This document shows, one piece after another, positions 46,983 through 58,937 of a stretch of 64,000 nucleotides of DNA. Below the pieces are notes generated by a model. The model was not told the DNA's origin. It did no database searches and saw nothing but the letters and a program-made list of their open reading frames with translations. The stretch comes from Tragulus kanchil (lineage: Eukaryota; Chordata; Mammalia; Artiodactyla; Tragulidae). The stretch spans positions 1,426,001-1,490,000 of the forward strand of contig JAIOJX010000004.1 in the NCBI GenBank assembly GCA_022376925.1. Reading direction: 5' to 3'. Position 1 is the first letter of the stretch, and each line of letters opens with the position of its first letter. The position numbers and the translations under genes were made by a program.

Positions 46983-48809
46983 AAATAATGTGCAGCTCTA
47001 CATTTTGACCAAACTACTGCTTTCACATACTTTAATCAACTACTTACAAAATGAACATGCTATCTCTTCCACAAGACTTTACACATTTTATATCCAAATA
47101 AAATTGTATTTGAAGGAAAATAAAAATGGGAAAGGAGAGCTATGTGTACATTTAAATGCATATATACACACATATACAATTAAATTCAGAGGTTATGGCC
47201 ATGAGAATGCACAACCGATTGTCAAATGTTATGAGTGGAGGACTAGAAGGTATTGGGAGGCTTTTTCACTTGGGGTATTATTGGAACAAATTTATATATT
47301 ACTTGTTTAAGTGAATAATGAGGAAGTACTACCCTCTCTGCCATGAATATCATCTTGCACTTCTCAACCACAACTCTTCTCACTTCACACTAGAAGGTTA
47401 ACATATTGTTCTTGCCAAATAAATCATAAGTGATAGCATTAATTTCTCTGAGCAGTTAGGTGTGAACCCTGCTGTGATTAAAAAACAAACTCACTGACTT
47501 GACTAGACTTGGCGCAGGAACGTCAGCTTAGCTATAGGCATATGTTTGCTCATTTGTTCATTCAGTCATTCCTTTGTCTACTCAGTCATTTTCACATGCA
47601 TTCAACAGAATATGTGAAGGACTATGCCATTTCAGTCGCAGAGAATAGACAGCTGGAATGGTTCCTTCCCTCAGAAAACTCAGAAGTTACCAGAGCAGGC
47701 AGACATGAATCCAGCTATGTGTATACATAAAACTACAGCTTCGATTTAACAAAATTTATTCTATCATAGTTCTGGAGGTTAGAAAGTTCCAGATACAAAT
47801 GCTGGCAGAGCAGTTCCTCGTGAAAGCTCTCTTATTAACTTGCAAAAGGCTGCCTTCTCTCTGTGTCTCTACACAACGGAGAGAGAGCAAGCTACCTGGT
47901 TTCTCTTCTATAAGGACACTAACCTCACCATGAGTGCCTCTTCTAAATCTAACTATCATTACTTCCCTAAGGTTTCATCTCCAAATACCACCACACTGCG
48001 GGGTTAGGGCATCAACATAGGAGTGGGAGGAGACACAATTCAATCTGTAACAAATAATGTGCAGCTCTACATTTTGACCAAACTACTGCTTTCACATACT
48101 TTAATCAACTACTTACAAAATGAACATGCTATCTCTTCCACAAGACTTTACACATTTTATATCCAAATAAAATTGTATTTGAAGGAAAATAAAAATGGGA
48201 AAGGAGAGCTATGTGTACATTTAAATGCATATATACACACATATACAATTAAATTCAGAGGTTATGGCCATGAGAATGCACAACCGATTGTCAAATGTTT
48301 TGAGTGGAGGACTAGAAGGTATTGGGAGGCTTTTTCACTTGGGGTATTATTGGAACAAATTTATATATTACTTGTTTAAGTGAATAATGAGGAAGTACTA
48401 CCCTCTCTGCCATGAATATCATCTTGCACTTCTCAACCACAACTCTTCTCACTTCACACTAGAAGGTTAACATATTGTTCTTGCCAAATAAATCATAAGT
48501 GATAGCATTAATTTCTCTGAGCAGTTAGGTGTGAACCCTGCTGTGATTAAAAAACAAACTCACTGACTTGACTAGACTTGGCGCAGGAACGTCAGCTTAG
48601 CTATAGGCATATGTTTGCTCATTTGTTCATTCAGTCATTCCTTTGTCTACTCAGTCATTTTCACATGCATTCAACAGAATATGTGAAGGACTATGCCATT
48701 TCAGTCGCAGAGAATAGACAGCTGGAATGGTTCCTTCCCTCAGAAAACTCAGAAGTTACCAGAGCAGGCAGACATGAATCCAGCTATGTGTATACATAAA
48801 ACTACAGCT
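46671..48809 (+). repeat. Tandem 1.07-kb duplication 14
   Basis: Copy 46671-47740 recurs at 47745-48809 with offset 1069 after a one-base A-run difference. One substitution was seen near 47231 versus 48300. Confidence 0.95.
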
Positions 48810-49383
48810 GCTGTGGTAGTGGAGGCTATGAGAAGAGATGTACATGGTGGTGCTAACCTTGTTTTAAGATCAGAAAACACTTTCTTGAAGTTGTGATTAT
48901 TGAGCTGCGATTTAAAGGAGAAACAGGAGTTGACTGAAAACAGGGAAAACAGGTAGGAAATGTCAAGGGCCAAGTCTGAAAGTGCAGTGGTGAAAACGAT
49001 GTGATTTATTCCACCTGCTGAAAGAAGACTGCCATAACTGGAGTGCTGGGACCAGGGGAGCCACCAGCAGTTGGGGCCAACAGGATCAGATCAGGAGCAG
49101 ACCACAGACTGGCCTAGGTATTTAGCTCTTCGTTATGAATTCAGTGGAGCCATAAACTGTCTAAAGAAAGTTGGCATTCACTCAGAAGTGGACCTGAAGA
49201 GGCTGCTGCCCAACAAGAACAGCAGCTTCAAGAAAAAGAAATAACTCTGAAAGTTTTCCCAAGAAAATTAGAATGGACATCTCTCTAGTGGGAAGCATAA
49301 CTTAGAGAGGTATCCCCCAGTCCAGCCCCAGAGCCCAGTAAAAATTTTTAAAAAAGGAGGTTGGCATTAAGGGTGGCATGATC

Positions 49384-49690
49384 AGGACTTCTTGGTGGTA
49401 CAGTGGATGGGAATCTGCCTGCCAATGCAAGAAGCATAGGTTCAGTCCCTGGTCTGGGAAGATTCCACATGCCTTGGAGCAGCTAAAGCCCATTGACCAC
49501 AACTACTGTGTCCATTTGCTGCAACTACTAAAGCTCATACACCTTGAACTTGTGTTTCACAATGAAAGAAGTCACTGCAATAAGAAGCCACTCATCATAA
49601 TGAAGAGTAGCCCCCATTCAACACAACTAGAAAAAGCCTGTGCACAGCAACAAAGACACAGTGGAACCCCCCAAAAAAAGAAAAAGGATG
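49384..49690 (+). mobile_element. Older tRNA-derived SINE (CHR type), first copy of duplication 15
   Basis: It starts GGACTTCTTGGTGG, has GGTTCAGTCCCTGGTCTGGG, then AATGAAGAGTAGCCCCCATT and ends in an A-rich tail. The same element is at 50464-50770 in the second copy. Confidence 0.82.
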
Positions 49691-50463
49691 ACAGGATCAG
49701 ATTTACATTTTGACATATCTGGAAGGACAACTGTAGGGTTATTTAGGGTAGCTATTGGCCTTAGTAATTTTTTTAAAAAACTTTATTTTGCTTTTGACTT
49801 TTACAGAGTTTTGTTGTTTACAGATAGTTCAAATTAAACCAGAGCAGGCAGACATGAATCCAGCTATGTGTATACATAAAACTACAGCTGCTGTGGTAGT
49901 GGAGGCTATGAGAAGAGATGTACATGGTGGTGCTAACCTTGTTTTAAGATCAGAAAACACTTTCTTGAAGTTGTGATTATTGAGCTGCGATTTAAAGGAG
50001 AAACAGGAGTTGACTGAAAACAGGGAAAACAGGTAGGAAATGTCAAGGGCCAAGTCTGAAAGTGCAGTGGTGAAAACGATGTGATTTATTCCACCTGCTG
50101 AAAGAAGACTGCCATAACTGGAGTGCTGGGACCAGGGGAGCCACCAGCAGTTGGGGCCAACAGGATCAGATCAGGAGCAGACCACAGACTGGCCTAGGTA
50201 TTTAGCTCTTCGTTATGAATTCAGTGGAGCCATAAACTGTCTAAAGAAAGTTGGCATTCACTCAGAAGTGGACCTGAAGAGGCTGCTGCCCAACAAGAAC
50301 AGCAGCTTCAAGAAAAAGAAATAACTCTGAAAGTTTTCCCAAGAAAATTAGAATGGACATCTCTCTAGTGGGAAGCATAACTTAGAGAGGTATCCCCCAG
50401 TCCAGCCCCAGAGCCCAGTAAAAATTTTTAAAAAAGGAGGTTGGCATTAAGGGTGGCATGATC

Positions 50464-50770
50464 AGGACTTCTTGGTGGTACAGTGGATGGGAATCTGCCT
50501 GCCAATGCAAGAAGCATAGGTTCAGTCCCTGGTCTGGGAAGATTCCACATGCCTTGGAGCAGCTAAAGCCCATTGACCACAACTACTGTGTCCATTTGCT
50601 GCAACTACTAAAGCTCATACACCTTGAACTTGTGTTTCACAATGAAAGAAGTCACTGCAATAAGAAGCCACTCATCATAATGAAGAGTAGCCCCCATTCA
50701 ACACAACTAGAAAAAGCCTGTGCACAGCAACAAAGACACAGTGGAACCCCCCAAAAAAAGAAAAAGGATG
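50464..50770 (+). mobile_element. Older tRNA-derived SINE (CHR type), second copy of duplication 15
   Basis: It is identical to 49384-49690 and probably one element in the true locus. Confidence 0.82.
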
Positions 50771-50840
50771 ACAGGATCAGATTTACATTTTGACATATCT
50801 GGAAGGACAACTGTAGGGTTATTTAGGGTAGCTATTGGCC

Positions 50841-52994
50841 TTAGTAATTTTTTTAAAAAACTTTATTTTGCTTTTGACTTTTACAGAGTTTTGTTGTTTA
50901 CAGATATGCATGTTCCCAGATTAGACATATGTATATCCCCCCCTTCCCACCCCGCCCAACCATCACACAGCACCCCTGAAGGATCCCCTTTTCTCACAGA
51001 GCAATGACTAGAGCTATTTTCTTCACATATGATAGTACAGGCCTTCATGCTACTTCCTTTACGCCTCCCACCCTCTGTTCCTTCCCCACAATGTCCATAT
51101 GTCCACTGTCCATGTCTATCTTTCTGTTGCTTCACTGCGTGTGCCATCATCACCATCCTACTAGATTCCATATATATGTGTTAATATACTGTATTTGTCC
51201 TTCTCTTTCTGACTGACTTCACTTTTGATGATACATTCTAGAGCCAGCCACCTCATTAGGACTGATTCTTCTGCATTTCTCTTTACACCTGTGTAGTATT
51301 CCATTGTATACATGTACCAGGGCTTTTGTATCCATTCATTCGTCAGTGGGCATCTAGGTTGCTTCCATGTTCTAGCTATTGTATAGAGAGCTGCAATGAA
51401 CATTGGGGTACAGGTGCTTCTTTCAGATTTGATTTCATCAGGGTATAAGCCTAAGAGTGGGATTGCTGGGTTGTATGGTGCTTCTATTTTTAGTTTTTTA
51501 AGAAATCTCCAGACTGTCTTCCATAGAGGCTGTATCAATTTACATTCCCACCAGCAATGCAAGAGGGTTCCCTTTTCGCTGCACCTTCTCCAGCATTTAT
51601 TGTCTGTCAATTTGTGGATGATGGCCATTCTGACAGGTTTGAGGTGATATCTCATTGAGTTTTGATTTGCATTTCTCTAATTATAAGTGAAGTTGAGCAT
51701 CGTTTCATGTGCTTTTGAGTCATCTGCATGTCGTCATTGGAGAGGTGTCTGTTTAGGTCCTTTTCCCATTTTTTGATTGGGTTGTTCGTTTTTCCAGTGC
51801 TGAGTTGTCTGAGTTGCTTGTAGATTTTGGAGATGAATTCTTTGTCTGTCGTTTCATTTGCTGTGATTTTCTCCCATTCTGTGGGCTGTCTGTTCAGCTC
51901 TTTTTTGGGAATTTCTTTCGTCCCACTATTTAGTAATTTTTAAAAACTTTATTTTGCTTTTGACTTTTACAGAGTTTTGTTGTTTACAGATATGCATGTT
52001 CCCAGATTAGACATATGTATATCCCCCCCTTCCCACCCCGCCCAACCATCACACAGCACCCCTGAAGGATCCCCTTTTCTCACAGAGCAATGACTAGAGC
52101 TATTTTCTTCACATATGATAGTACAGGCCTTCATGCTACTTCCTTTACGCCTCCCACCCTCTGTTCCTTCCCCACAATGTCCATATGTCCACTGTCCATG
52201 TCTATCTTTCTGTTGCTTCACTGCGTGTGCCATCATCACCATCCTACTAGATTCCATATATATGTGTTAATATACTGTATTTGTCCTTCTCTTTCTGACT
52301 GACTTCACTTTTGATGATACATTCTAGAGCCAGCCACCTCATTAGGACTGATTCTTCTGCATTTCTCTTTACACCTGTGTAGTATTCCATTGTATACATG
52401 TACCAGGGCTTTTGTATCCATTCATTCGTCAGTGGGCATCTAGGTTGCTTCCATGTTCTAGCTATTGTATAGAGAGCTGCAATGAACATTGGGGTACAGG
52501 TGCTTCTTTCAGATTTGATTTCATCAGGGTATAAGCCTAAGAGTGGGATTGCTGGGTTGTATGGTGCTTCTATTTTTAGTTTTTTAAGAAATCTCCAGAC
52601 TGTCTTCCATAGAGGCTGTATCAATTTACATTCCCACCAGCAATGCAAGAGGGTTCCCTTTTCGCTGCACCTTCTCCAGCATTTATTGTCTGTCAATTTG
52701 TGGATGATGGCCATTCTGACAGGTTTGAGGTGATATCTCATTGAGTTTTGATTTGCATTTCTCTAATTATAAGTGAAGTTGAGCATCGTTTCATGTGCTT
52801 TTGAGTCATCTGCATGTCGTCATTGGAGAGGTGTCTGTTTAGGTCCTTTTCCCATTTTTTGATTGGGTTGTTCGTTTTTCCAGTGCTGAGTTGTCTGAGT
52901 TGCTTGTAGATTTTGGAGATGAATTCTTTGTCTGTCGTTTCATTTGCTGTGATTTTCTCCCATTCTGTGGGCTGTCTGTTCAGCTCTTTTGTAA
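50841..52994 (+). repeat. Tandem 1.09-kb duplication 16 within the L1 3' end
   Basis: Copy 50841-51905 recurs at 51930-52994 (offset 1089, then 1086). About 24 scrambled bases at 51906-51929 resemble a shortened version of the sequence that follows the second copy. It doubles the L1 ORF2 3' portion. Confidence 0.95.
51161..51655 (-). pseudogene. L1 ORF2 C-terminal Cys-rich region (first copy of duplication 16)
   Basis: This is a 164-residue stretch identical to 52247-52741, with the Cys/His knuckle and the MEYYTGVKRN motif near the ORF2p end. It is followed on the minus strand by the 3' UTR (51160-50870) and A-rich tail. Confidence 0.92.
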
Positions 52995-53229
52995 TTTCTT
53001 TCGCTGTACGAAAGCTTTTAAGTTTCATTAGGTCCCACATGTTCATTTGTCTTTTTAGTCCCACTATTCTAGTAGGTGAGTCAGAGAAGATCTTGCTTTG
53101 ATTTATGTCCTCGAGGGTTTTGCCTATTTTCTCCTCTAAGAGTTTGATGGATTCTGGTCTTACATTTAGGTCTTTAATCCATTTTGAATTGATCTTAGGG
53201 TATGGTGTCAGGGAATGTTCCAACTTCAT
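52247..53229 (-). pseudogene. L1 ORF2 C-terminal Cys-rich region (second copy of duplication 16)
   Basis: Open stretches 53229-52738 and 52741-52247 give the C-terminal part of ORF2p, including [38 protein letters not shown] (the Cys/His knuckle) and WYMYTMEYYTGVKRN. A frameshift lies at their overlap at about 52740. The C-terminal piece is identical to 51161-51655. Confidence 0.92.
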
Positions 53230-53253
53230 TTTTTTGCATGTAGCTGTCCAATT

Positions 53254-53958
53254 TTAACAGCACCATTTGTTGAAGAGACTGTCTTTGTCCCATTTTATAT
53301 GTTCGCTTCCTTTGTCAAAAATAAGGTACCCATAGGTGCGTGGGTCTATCTCTGGGTTCTCTATCTTGTTCCATTGGTCTGTAAGTCTGTTTTGGGGCCA
53401 GTACCATACTGTCTTGATAACTGTTGCTTTGTAGTAGAGTCTGAAGTTGGGGAGGCTGATCCCTCCAGCTCCATTCTTCTTCCTCAGGATTGCTTTGGCT
53501 ATTTGAGGTCTTTTGTGTTTCCATATGAACTGTGTTATTCTTTGGTCTAGTTCTGTGAAGAATGTCATTGGAAGTTTGATAGGGATCGCATTGAATCTAT
53601 AGATGACATTTGGTAGTATGGTAATTTTCACAATATTGATTCTTCCGACACAGGAACATGGAATATCTCTCCATCTGTTTAAGTCCTCTTTAAAGTCTCT
53701 CATGAGTGTCTTGTAATTTTCTGTGTACAGTTCTTTTGTTTCTTTGGGTAGGTTTATTCCTAGGTATTTGATTCTTTTGGTTGCAATGGTGAAGGGGATT
53801 GCCTCTTTGATTTCGTTTTCTGATTCTTCATTGTTTGTGTATAGGAATGCCAGTGATTTCTGTATATTGATTTTGTATCCTGTGACTTTGCTGAATTCAC
53901 CGATTAACTTTAGTAGTTTTGTAATAGTGTCTTTGGGATTTTCTATGTATAATATCAT
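53254..53958 (-). pseudogene. L1 ORF2 RT catalytic core end and thumb (234 residues open)
   Basis: The open frame resumes beyond the SINE. The catalytic FADD box is encoded at 53959-53970, directly before [10 protein letters not shown]. It is followed by [42 protein letters not shown] and the block [16 protein letters not shown], all L1 ORF2p. The SINE insertion at 54020-54344 interrupts ORF2 just upstream of FADD, and a frame break near 53254 ends the stretch. Confidence 0.95.
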
Positions 53959-54019
53959 GTCATCTGCAAATAGAATTTGACTTCTTCCTTTCCAATCTGG
54001 ATTCCTTTGATTTCTTTCT

Positions 54020-54344
54020 TTTTTTTTTTTTAAGATTTATTTATTTATTTTGGGGGTGGGTGGGGTGGGGAGGGAGGGGAGCAGGCGGGCCACTTCCACT
54101 GGTCTTTCATTTGTCCATTTTCATCCATCTTTGTTCTTTGGCCCATGTGGGCCTCCCATCGCGGTGGCCTCTGTTGTCACAGAGCACCAGCTCTGGGCGC
54201 ATGCACTCCAGAGCTCTGGCTCGGTAATTGGACACTGGTCCAGCCGCTCTGGAGCACGTGGGATCTTCCCAGACCAGGGATCGAACCGGTGCCCGTTGCA
54301 CTGCAAGGCGGTGTCCTTACCCACTGGATCACCAGGGAATCCCA
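54020..54344 (-). mobile_element. CHR-like tRNA SINE inserted into L1 ORF2
   Basis: This is a full-length SINE on the minus strand. A T run at 54020 represents its A tail, then come AATAAA-type repeats, a C-rich block and the tRNA-like head ending at about 54344. The flanking sequence TCCTTTGATTT is repeated at 54003-54013 and 54345-54355 and the match runs to 17 bp with one difference. The SINE is therefore younger than the L1. Confidence 0.93.
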
Positions 54345-54517
54345 TCCTTTGATTTGTTTCTCTTCTCTTATTGCTGTTGCTAGATCTTCCAGGACTATGT
54401 TGAATAAGAGTGGTGAAAGTGGACACCCTTGTCTTGTTCCTGATCTTAGAAGAAATGTTTTCAGTTTTTCACCATTGAGGATATTGTTTGCTGTGGGCTT
54501 CTCATAGATGGCTTTTA

Positions 54518-55561
54518 TTATGTTGAGATAGGTTTTTCTATGCCCATTTTTTGAAGAGTTTTTAGCATAAATGGATGTTGTGCTTTGTCAAAGGCTTTTT
54601 CTGCATCTGTTGAGATGATCATGTGATTTTTGTCTCTCAATTTGTTGATATGGTGTATCACATTGATTGATTTGCGGATGTTGAAGAATCCTTGCATGCC
54701 TGGAATGAACCCAACTTGATCGTGATGAATGAGCTTTTTGATGTGTTGTTGAATTCTGTTTGCTAGGATTTTGTTGAGGATTTTGGCATCTAGATTCATC
54801 AGTGAAATTGGCCTATAATTTTCTTTTTTTGTGTTGTTTTTGCCTGGCTTTGTCATCAAGGTGATGGCAGCCTCATAGAATGTGTTTGGAAGTGTTCCTT
54901 CCTGTGCAATTTTTTGGAAGAGTTTTAGAAGGACAGCCATTAGCTCTTCTTTAAATGTTTGGTAGAATTCGGCTGTGAAACCATCTGGCCCTGGGCTTTT
55001 TTTTTTTTTTTTGGATAGATTTTTGATCACAAAGTTGATTTCTGAGCTTGTGATTGGCTTGTTCATAGTTTCTATTTCTTCCTGGCTCAGTCTTGGGAGA
55101 TTAGTCTTCTCTAAGAAACTGTCCATTTCTTCCAGGTTGTCCAGTTTGTTGCCATAGAGTTGCTCATAATAGTCTCTTGGAATCCTTTGGATTTCTGCAT
55201 TATCTGTTGTAATCTCTCCTTTTTTGTTTTTGATTTTGGTGATCTGATTCTTCTCTCTCTCTTTCTTGATGAGTCTGGCCAGTGGTGTGTCGATTTTATT
55301 GACCTTTTTGAAGAACCAGCTTTTTGCTTTATTTATCTTTGCTATTGTTTCTTTCATTTCTTTTTCATTTATTTCTGCTCTGATCTTTATGATTTCCCTT
55401 CTTCTGCTGGCTTTAGGGTGTTTTCGTTCTTCTTTCTCCAGTTGTTTTAAGCAGAGGGTTAGGTCATCTGCTTCATATTTTCCTAGTTTCTTGAGGTGGG
55501 ATTGAATTGCTATAAACTTCCCTATTAGAACTGCTTTTGCAGTATCCCATAGGTTTTGCAC
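54518..55561 (-). pseudogene. L1 ORF2 reverse transcriptase, N-terminal part (347 residues open)
   Basis: This is the longest open stretch in the window. After a Lys/Glu-rich linker it contains [55 protein letters not shown] and [10 protein letters not shown]. These are the early reverse transcriptase blocks of L1 ORF2p; the last carries the first catalytic Asp in TDAEKAFDK (IDAEKAFDK is usual). The frame is lost at about 54518, and the next block (region of [14 protein letters not shown] type) continues in another frame to the SINE at 54344. The N-terminal Met is only the first in the open frame, not a real start. Confidence 0.95.
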
Positions 55562-55676
55562 TGTTGTGTGTTCATTGTCATTTTCTTCTAGGAATTTTTA
55601 AATTTCTCCTTTGATTTGCTTGGTAATCAGTTGGTTTTTTAGGTATGTGTTGTTTAATCTCCATGTGTTTGTGTTT

Positions 55677-56115
55677 TTAGCCATTTTTTTTCCTGTAGTT
55701 GATCTCTAGTCTCATTGCATTGTGGTCCGAGAAGATGGTTGATATAATTTCAGTTTTCTTGAGTTGACGGAGGTTTGATTTGTGGCCCAAGATGTGGTCT
55801 ATCCTGGAGAATGTTCCATGAGCACTTGAGAAGAAAGTGTATTCTTCTGCTTTTGGATGGAAAGTCCTAAAGATATCAATGCGGTCCATTTTTTCTAGTG
55901 TGGCATTGAAGGCTTGTGTTTCTTTTATTAATTTTCTGTTTGGATGATCTGTCCATTGGTGTGAGAGGAGTGTTAAAGTCTCCTACTATGATTATATTAG
56001 TGTCGATGTCTTCTTTTATGTCTGAAAGTGTTTGTCTTATGTATTGGGGTGCTCCTGCATTGGGTGCATAGCTATTTATGATTGTTATATCTTCTTGGAT
56101 GGATCCCTTGATCAT
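55677..56115 (-). pseudogene. L1 ORF2 endonuclease domain, frameshifted
   Basis: Two overlapping open stretches (56115-55876 and 55889-55677) together cover the second half of the apurinic-type endonuclease that nicks target DNA. The first has ITIINSYAPN and IIVGDFNTPL, the second has SRIDHILG and SDHNAMRLEI with the catalytic Asp-His pair. A frameshift near 55880-55890 separates them, so this copy cannot make a complete enzyme. The N-terminal part upstream of 56115 is not open in one frame. Confidence 0.88.
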
Positions 56116-56462
56116 TATGTAGTGTCCTGCCTTGTCTCTTCGAATCTTCCTTATTTTGAGGTCTATTTTCTCTGATATAAGGATTGCTACTCCAGGTTCC
56201 TCTGATTTCCATTTACATGGAATATCCTTTTCCAGCCTCTCACTTTCAGTCTATGAGTGTCTCTAGGTCTGAAGTGCGTTTCCTAGAGGTAGCATATGTA
56301 TGGGTCGTGCTTTTGAATCCATTCAGGCACTCTGTGTCTTTTGGTTGGGGCATTTAGTCCATTTGCAGTCAAAGTAATTATTGATACAAATGATCCTATT
56401 GTCATCTTTTTAGATGTTATGATGGTTTTTTTTCGTGGATCTTCTCCTTTTATACTTGTTGT

Positions 56463-56711
56463 CTATATAAGTCCCTTTAACACTTGTTGTAAGGCTGGTT
56501 TGGTGTGACTAAATTCTTTTAATTTTTGCTTATCTGTAAAGCTTTTGATTTCTCCATCCATTTTGAAGGAGATCCTTGCAGGGTAGAGGATTCCTGGCTG
56601 CAGATTATTCTCTTTTAGCCATTTAAATGTGTCCTGCCATTCCCTTCTGGCCTGCAGAGTTTCTGTTGAAAAATCAGCTGTTAAACGGATGGGCTTTCCC
56701 TTGTATGTCAC
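56463..56711 (-). pseudogene. L1 ORF1 C-terminal domain (first copy of duplication 17)
   Basis: It is the same protein segment as at 57546-57794, carried by the other copy of the assembly-like duplication. ORF2 starts downstream of it on the minus strand at about 56160. Confidence 0.9.
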
Positions 56712-56948
56712 TAGTTGCTCTTACCTTGCTGCGTTGAGAATTCTGTCCTTGTGTTTAATTTGTGTTAGCTTCATTACTATGTGTCTTGGTGTGTTTCTTC
56801 TCAGATTGGTTCTGTATGGTACTCTTTGCACTTCTTGGACTTGATTGACTGTTTCTTTTCCCATGTTGGGGAAATTTTCAACTAGAATCTCTTCAAAAAT
56901 TTTCTCATAGCCTTTCTTTTTTTCTTCTTCTTCTGGAACCCCTATAAT

Positions 56949-57158
56949 TCAAATATTGATGCGTTTGATATTATGCCAGAGGTCTCTGAGGCTATCCTCT
57001 GCTCTTTTCATTCTTTGAGCTAGAGTCTGTTTTTCAGCAGTTACTTCCACCGTTCTATCTTCCAGCTCACTTATCCGGTCTTCTGTCTCAGATACTCTGC
57101 TCTTGATTCCTTCTACAGTGTTTTTCAGTTCAGCAATGTCTCTCCTTGATAGCCCCAT
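56949..57158 (-). pseudogene. L1 ORF1 coiled-coil segment (duplicated copy)
   Basis: This is a 69-residue segment containing ELKNTVEGIKSRVSETEDRI and then SELEDRTVEV, typical of the central coiled coil and start of the RRM of L1 ORF1p. It lies at the end of the first copy of duplication 17. The same sequence exists at about 58032-58220 in the second copy. The first 19 bases are junction filler. Confidence 0.8.
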
Positions 57159-57545
57159 TTATGATTGTTATATCTTCTTGGATGGATCCCTTGATCATTA
57201 TGTAGTGTCCTGCCTTGTCTCTTCGAATCTTCCTTATTTTGAGGTCTATTTTCTCTGATATAAGGATTGCTACTCCAGGTTCCTCTGATTTCCATTTACA
57301 TGGAATATCCTTTTCCAGCCTCTCACTTTCAGTCTATGAGTGTCTCTAGGTCTGAAGTGCGTTTCCTAGAGGTAGCATATGTATGGGTCGTGCTTTTGAA
57401 TCCATTCATGCACTCTGTGTCTTTTGGTTGGGGCATTTAGTCCATTTGCAGTCAAAGTAATTATTGATACAAATGATCCTATTGTCATCTTTTTAGATGT
57501 TATGATGGTTTTTTTTCGTGGATCTTCTCCTTTTATACTTGTTGT

Positions 57546-57794
57546 CTATATAAGTCCCTTTAACACTTGTTGTAAGGCTGGTTTGGTGTGACTAAATTCT
57601 TTTAATTTTTGCTTATCTGTAAAGCTTTTGATTTCTCCATCCATTTTGAAGGAGATCCTTGCAGGGTAGAGGATTCCTGGCTGCAGATTATTCTCTTTTA
57701 GCCATTTAAATGTGTCCTGCCATTCCCTTCTGGCCTGCAGAGTTTCTGTTGAAAAATCAGCTGTTAAACGGATGGGCTTTCCCTTGTATGTCAC
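57546..57794 (-). pseudogene. L1 ORF1 C-terminal domain (second copy of duplication 17)
   Basis: This 82-residue stretch begins MTYKGKPIRLTADFSTETLQ and contains REWQDTFKWLKENNLQPGIL, YPARISFK and the C-terminal helix, matching the L1 ORF1p C-terminal domain that binds nucleic acid together with the RRM. It is identical to 56463-56711. In the true locus there is probably only one copy, joined to the coiled-coil part upstream. Confidence 0.9.
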
Positions 57795-58212
57795 TAGTTG
57801 CTCTTACCTTGCTGCGTTGAGAATTCTGTCCTTGTGTTTAATTTGTGTTAGCTTCATTACTATGTGTCTTGGTGTGTTTCTTCTCAGATTGGTTCTGTAT
57901 GGTACTCTTTGCACTTCTTGGACTTGATTGACTGTTTCTTTTCCCATGTTGGGGAAATTTTCAACTAGAATCTCTTCAAAAATTTTCTCATAGCCTTTCT
58001 TTTTTTCTTCTTCTTCTGGAACCCCTATAATTCAAATATTGATGCGTTTGATATTATGCCAGAGGTCTCTGAGGCTATCCTCTGCTCTTTTCATTCTTTG
58101 AGCTAGAGTCTGTTTTTCAGCAGTTACTTCCACCGTTCTATCTTCCAGCTCACTTATCCGGTCTTCTGTCTCAGATACTCTGCTCTTGATTCCTTCTACA
58201 GTGTTTTTCAGT

Positions 58213-58461
58213 TCAGCAATTGAGTTGTTTGTCTCTGTTACTTTTTTTGGTAAGTTCTTGTATTTCTTTATTCAGTGTGTTAGTTGTGCCTTGCAATTTC
58301 TCTGACATTTTGTTTTCAGTGTTTTTGATCATCTTTACTATCATTCTTCTAAAATTACTTTCAGAAAGTTTGTCCAAATTCTCTTCGTTGATTTGATCTT
58401 GTGTGTTTGTAGATTGTTCCTTCACTTGTGTAGTATTTCTCTGCCGTTTCATTGTTATCAT
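58213..58461 (-). pseudogene. L1 ORF1 N-terminal part, broken
   Basis: This is an 82-residue open stretch beginning MITMKRQRN, rich in Lys, Gln and Asn, with the heptad-like spacing of the ORF1p coiled-coil start. ORF1p is the L1 RNA-binding chaperone. The frame is lost near 58213, and the continuation is found in another frame downstream. Confidence 0.75.
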
Positions 58462-58937
58462 TAATGTTTTAACTGACTCTGGGATTTCCTTTTCCCAGAC
58501 TTTGAGTTACGTCTGTTGGTGTTTGTTGTTTGGACGGGGCTTCTTATTCTGGGTGATGCTGGTGGTTGGGTGATGTCAGGACTTGCATACGAGTGATTAT
58601 CTTTGTTTGTGTTCTCACTTGTATACTGCTCTCTAGTGTTAGGCGTTCTCTAGTATTGTAGAATTTTGGAGTCATTGCTTCCTCCCTAAAACCCTGGGGC
58701 TTGTTGCCATCCTGATGCAGCTTCTCCTTTGTTCTTTGATGTGGGGTATTCTCTCTGTGATCAGATCCAACCTTGTCCTGTCGATGGTTTCCCCTGGCCT
58801 TAGTAATTTTTAAATCTTTTAATTATAAGTGCTCCAATCAACATATCTAGAACTTGGTTCTCAGTAGAAGTGCTAACATTTGAGATCCTTGTGAGGCCTT
58901 GGGTTGTGGTAATGACTGGGGAGCAGCATAGGCATTT

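Larger units (their letters stand above)
48758..50906 (+). repeat. Tandem 1.08-kb duplication 15, overlapping duplication 14
   Basis: Copy 48758-49826 recurs at 49838-50906 with offset 1080 and 11 filler bases. It also duplicates the 3' tail of the large L1. Confidence 0.95.
56074..58220 (+). repeat. Tandem 1.08-kb duplication 17 within L1 ORF1
   Basis: Copy 56074-57137 recurs at 57157-58220 with offset 1083 and 19 filler bases. It doubles the C-terminal part of ORF1 and the start of ORF2. Confidence 0.95.
50853..58794 (-). mobile_element. Nearly full-length L1 (LINE-1), minus strand, with 17-bp TSD
   Basis: The element reads on the minus strand from a 5' untranslated remnant (about 58470-58794), through ORF1 (about 58461-56160) and ORF2 (about 56160-50900), to an A-rich 3' tail at about 50853. 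The same 17-bp sequence, TGGCCTTAGTAATTTTT, flanks it at 50836-50852 and 58795-58811, which is the target-site duplication. Two apparent 1.08-kb duplications and one SINE insertion inflate its length. Without them the element is about 5.4 kb, close to full length except for the 5' UTR. ORF2 keeps recognisable endonuclease, reverse transcriptase and Cys-rich regions but is broken by frameshifts and stops, so the copy is dead. The long intact TSD says the insertion is not ancient. Confidence 0.93.

Noticed and set aside
46954..48379. 118-codon frame present twice
   Set aside because: It starts inside an old interspersed repeat and contains no known motif. The second copy is the duplicated DNA.
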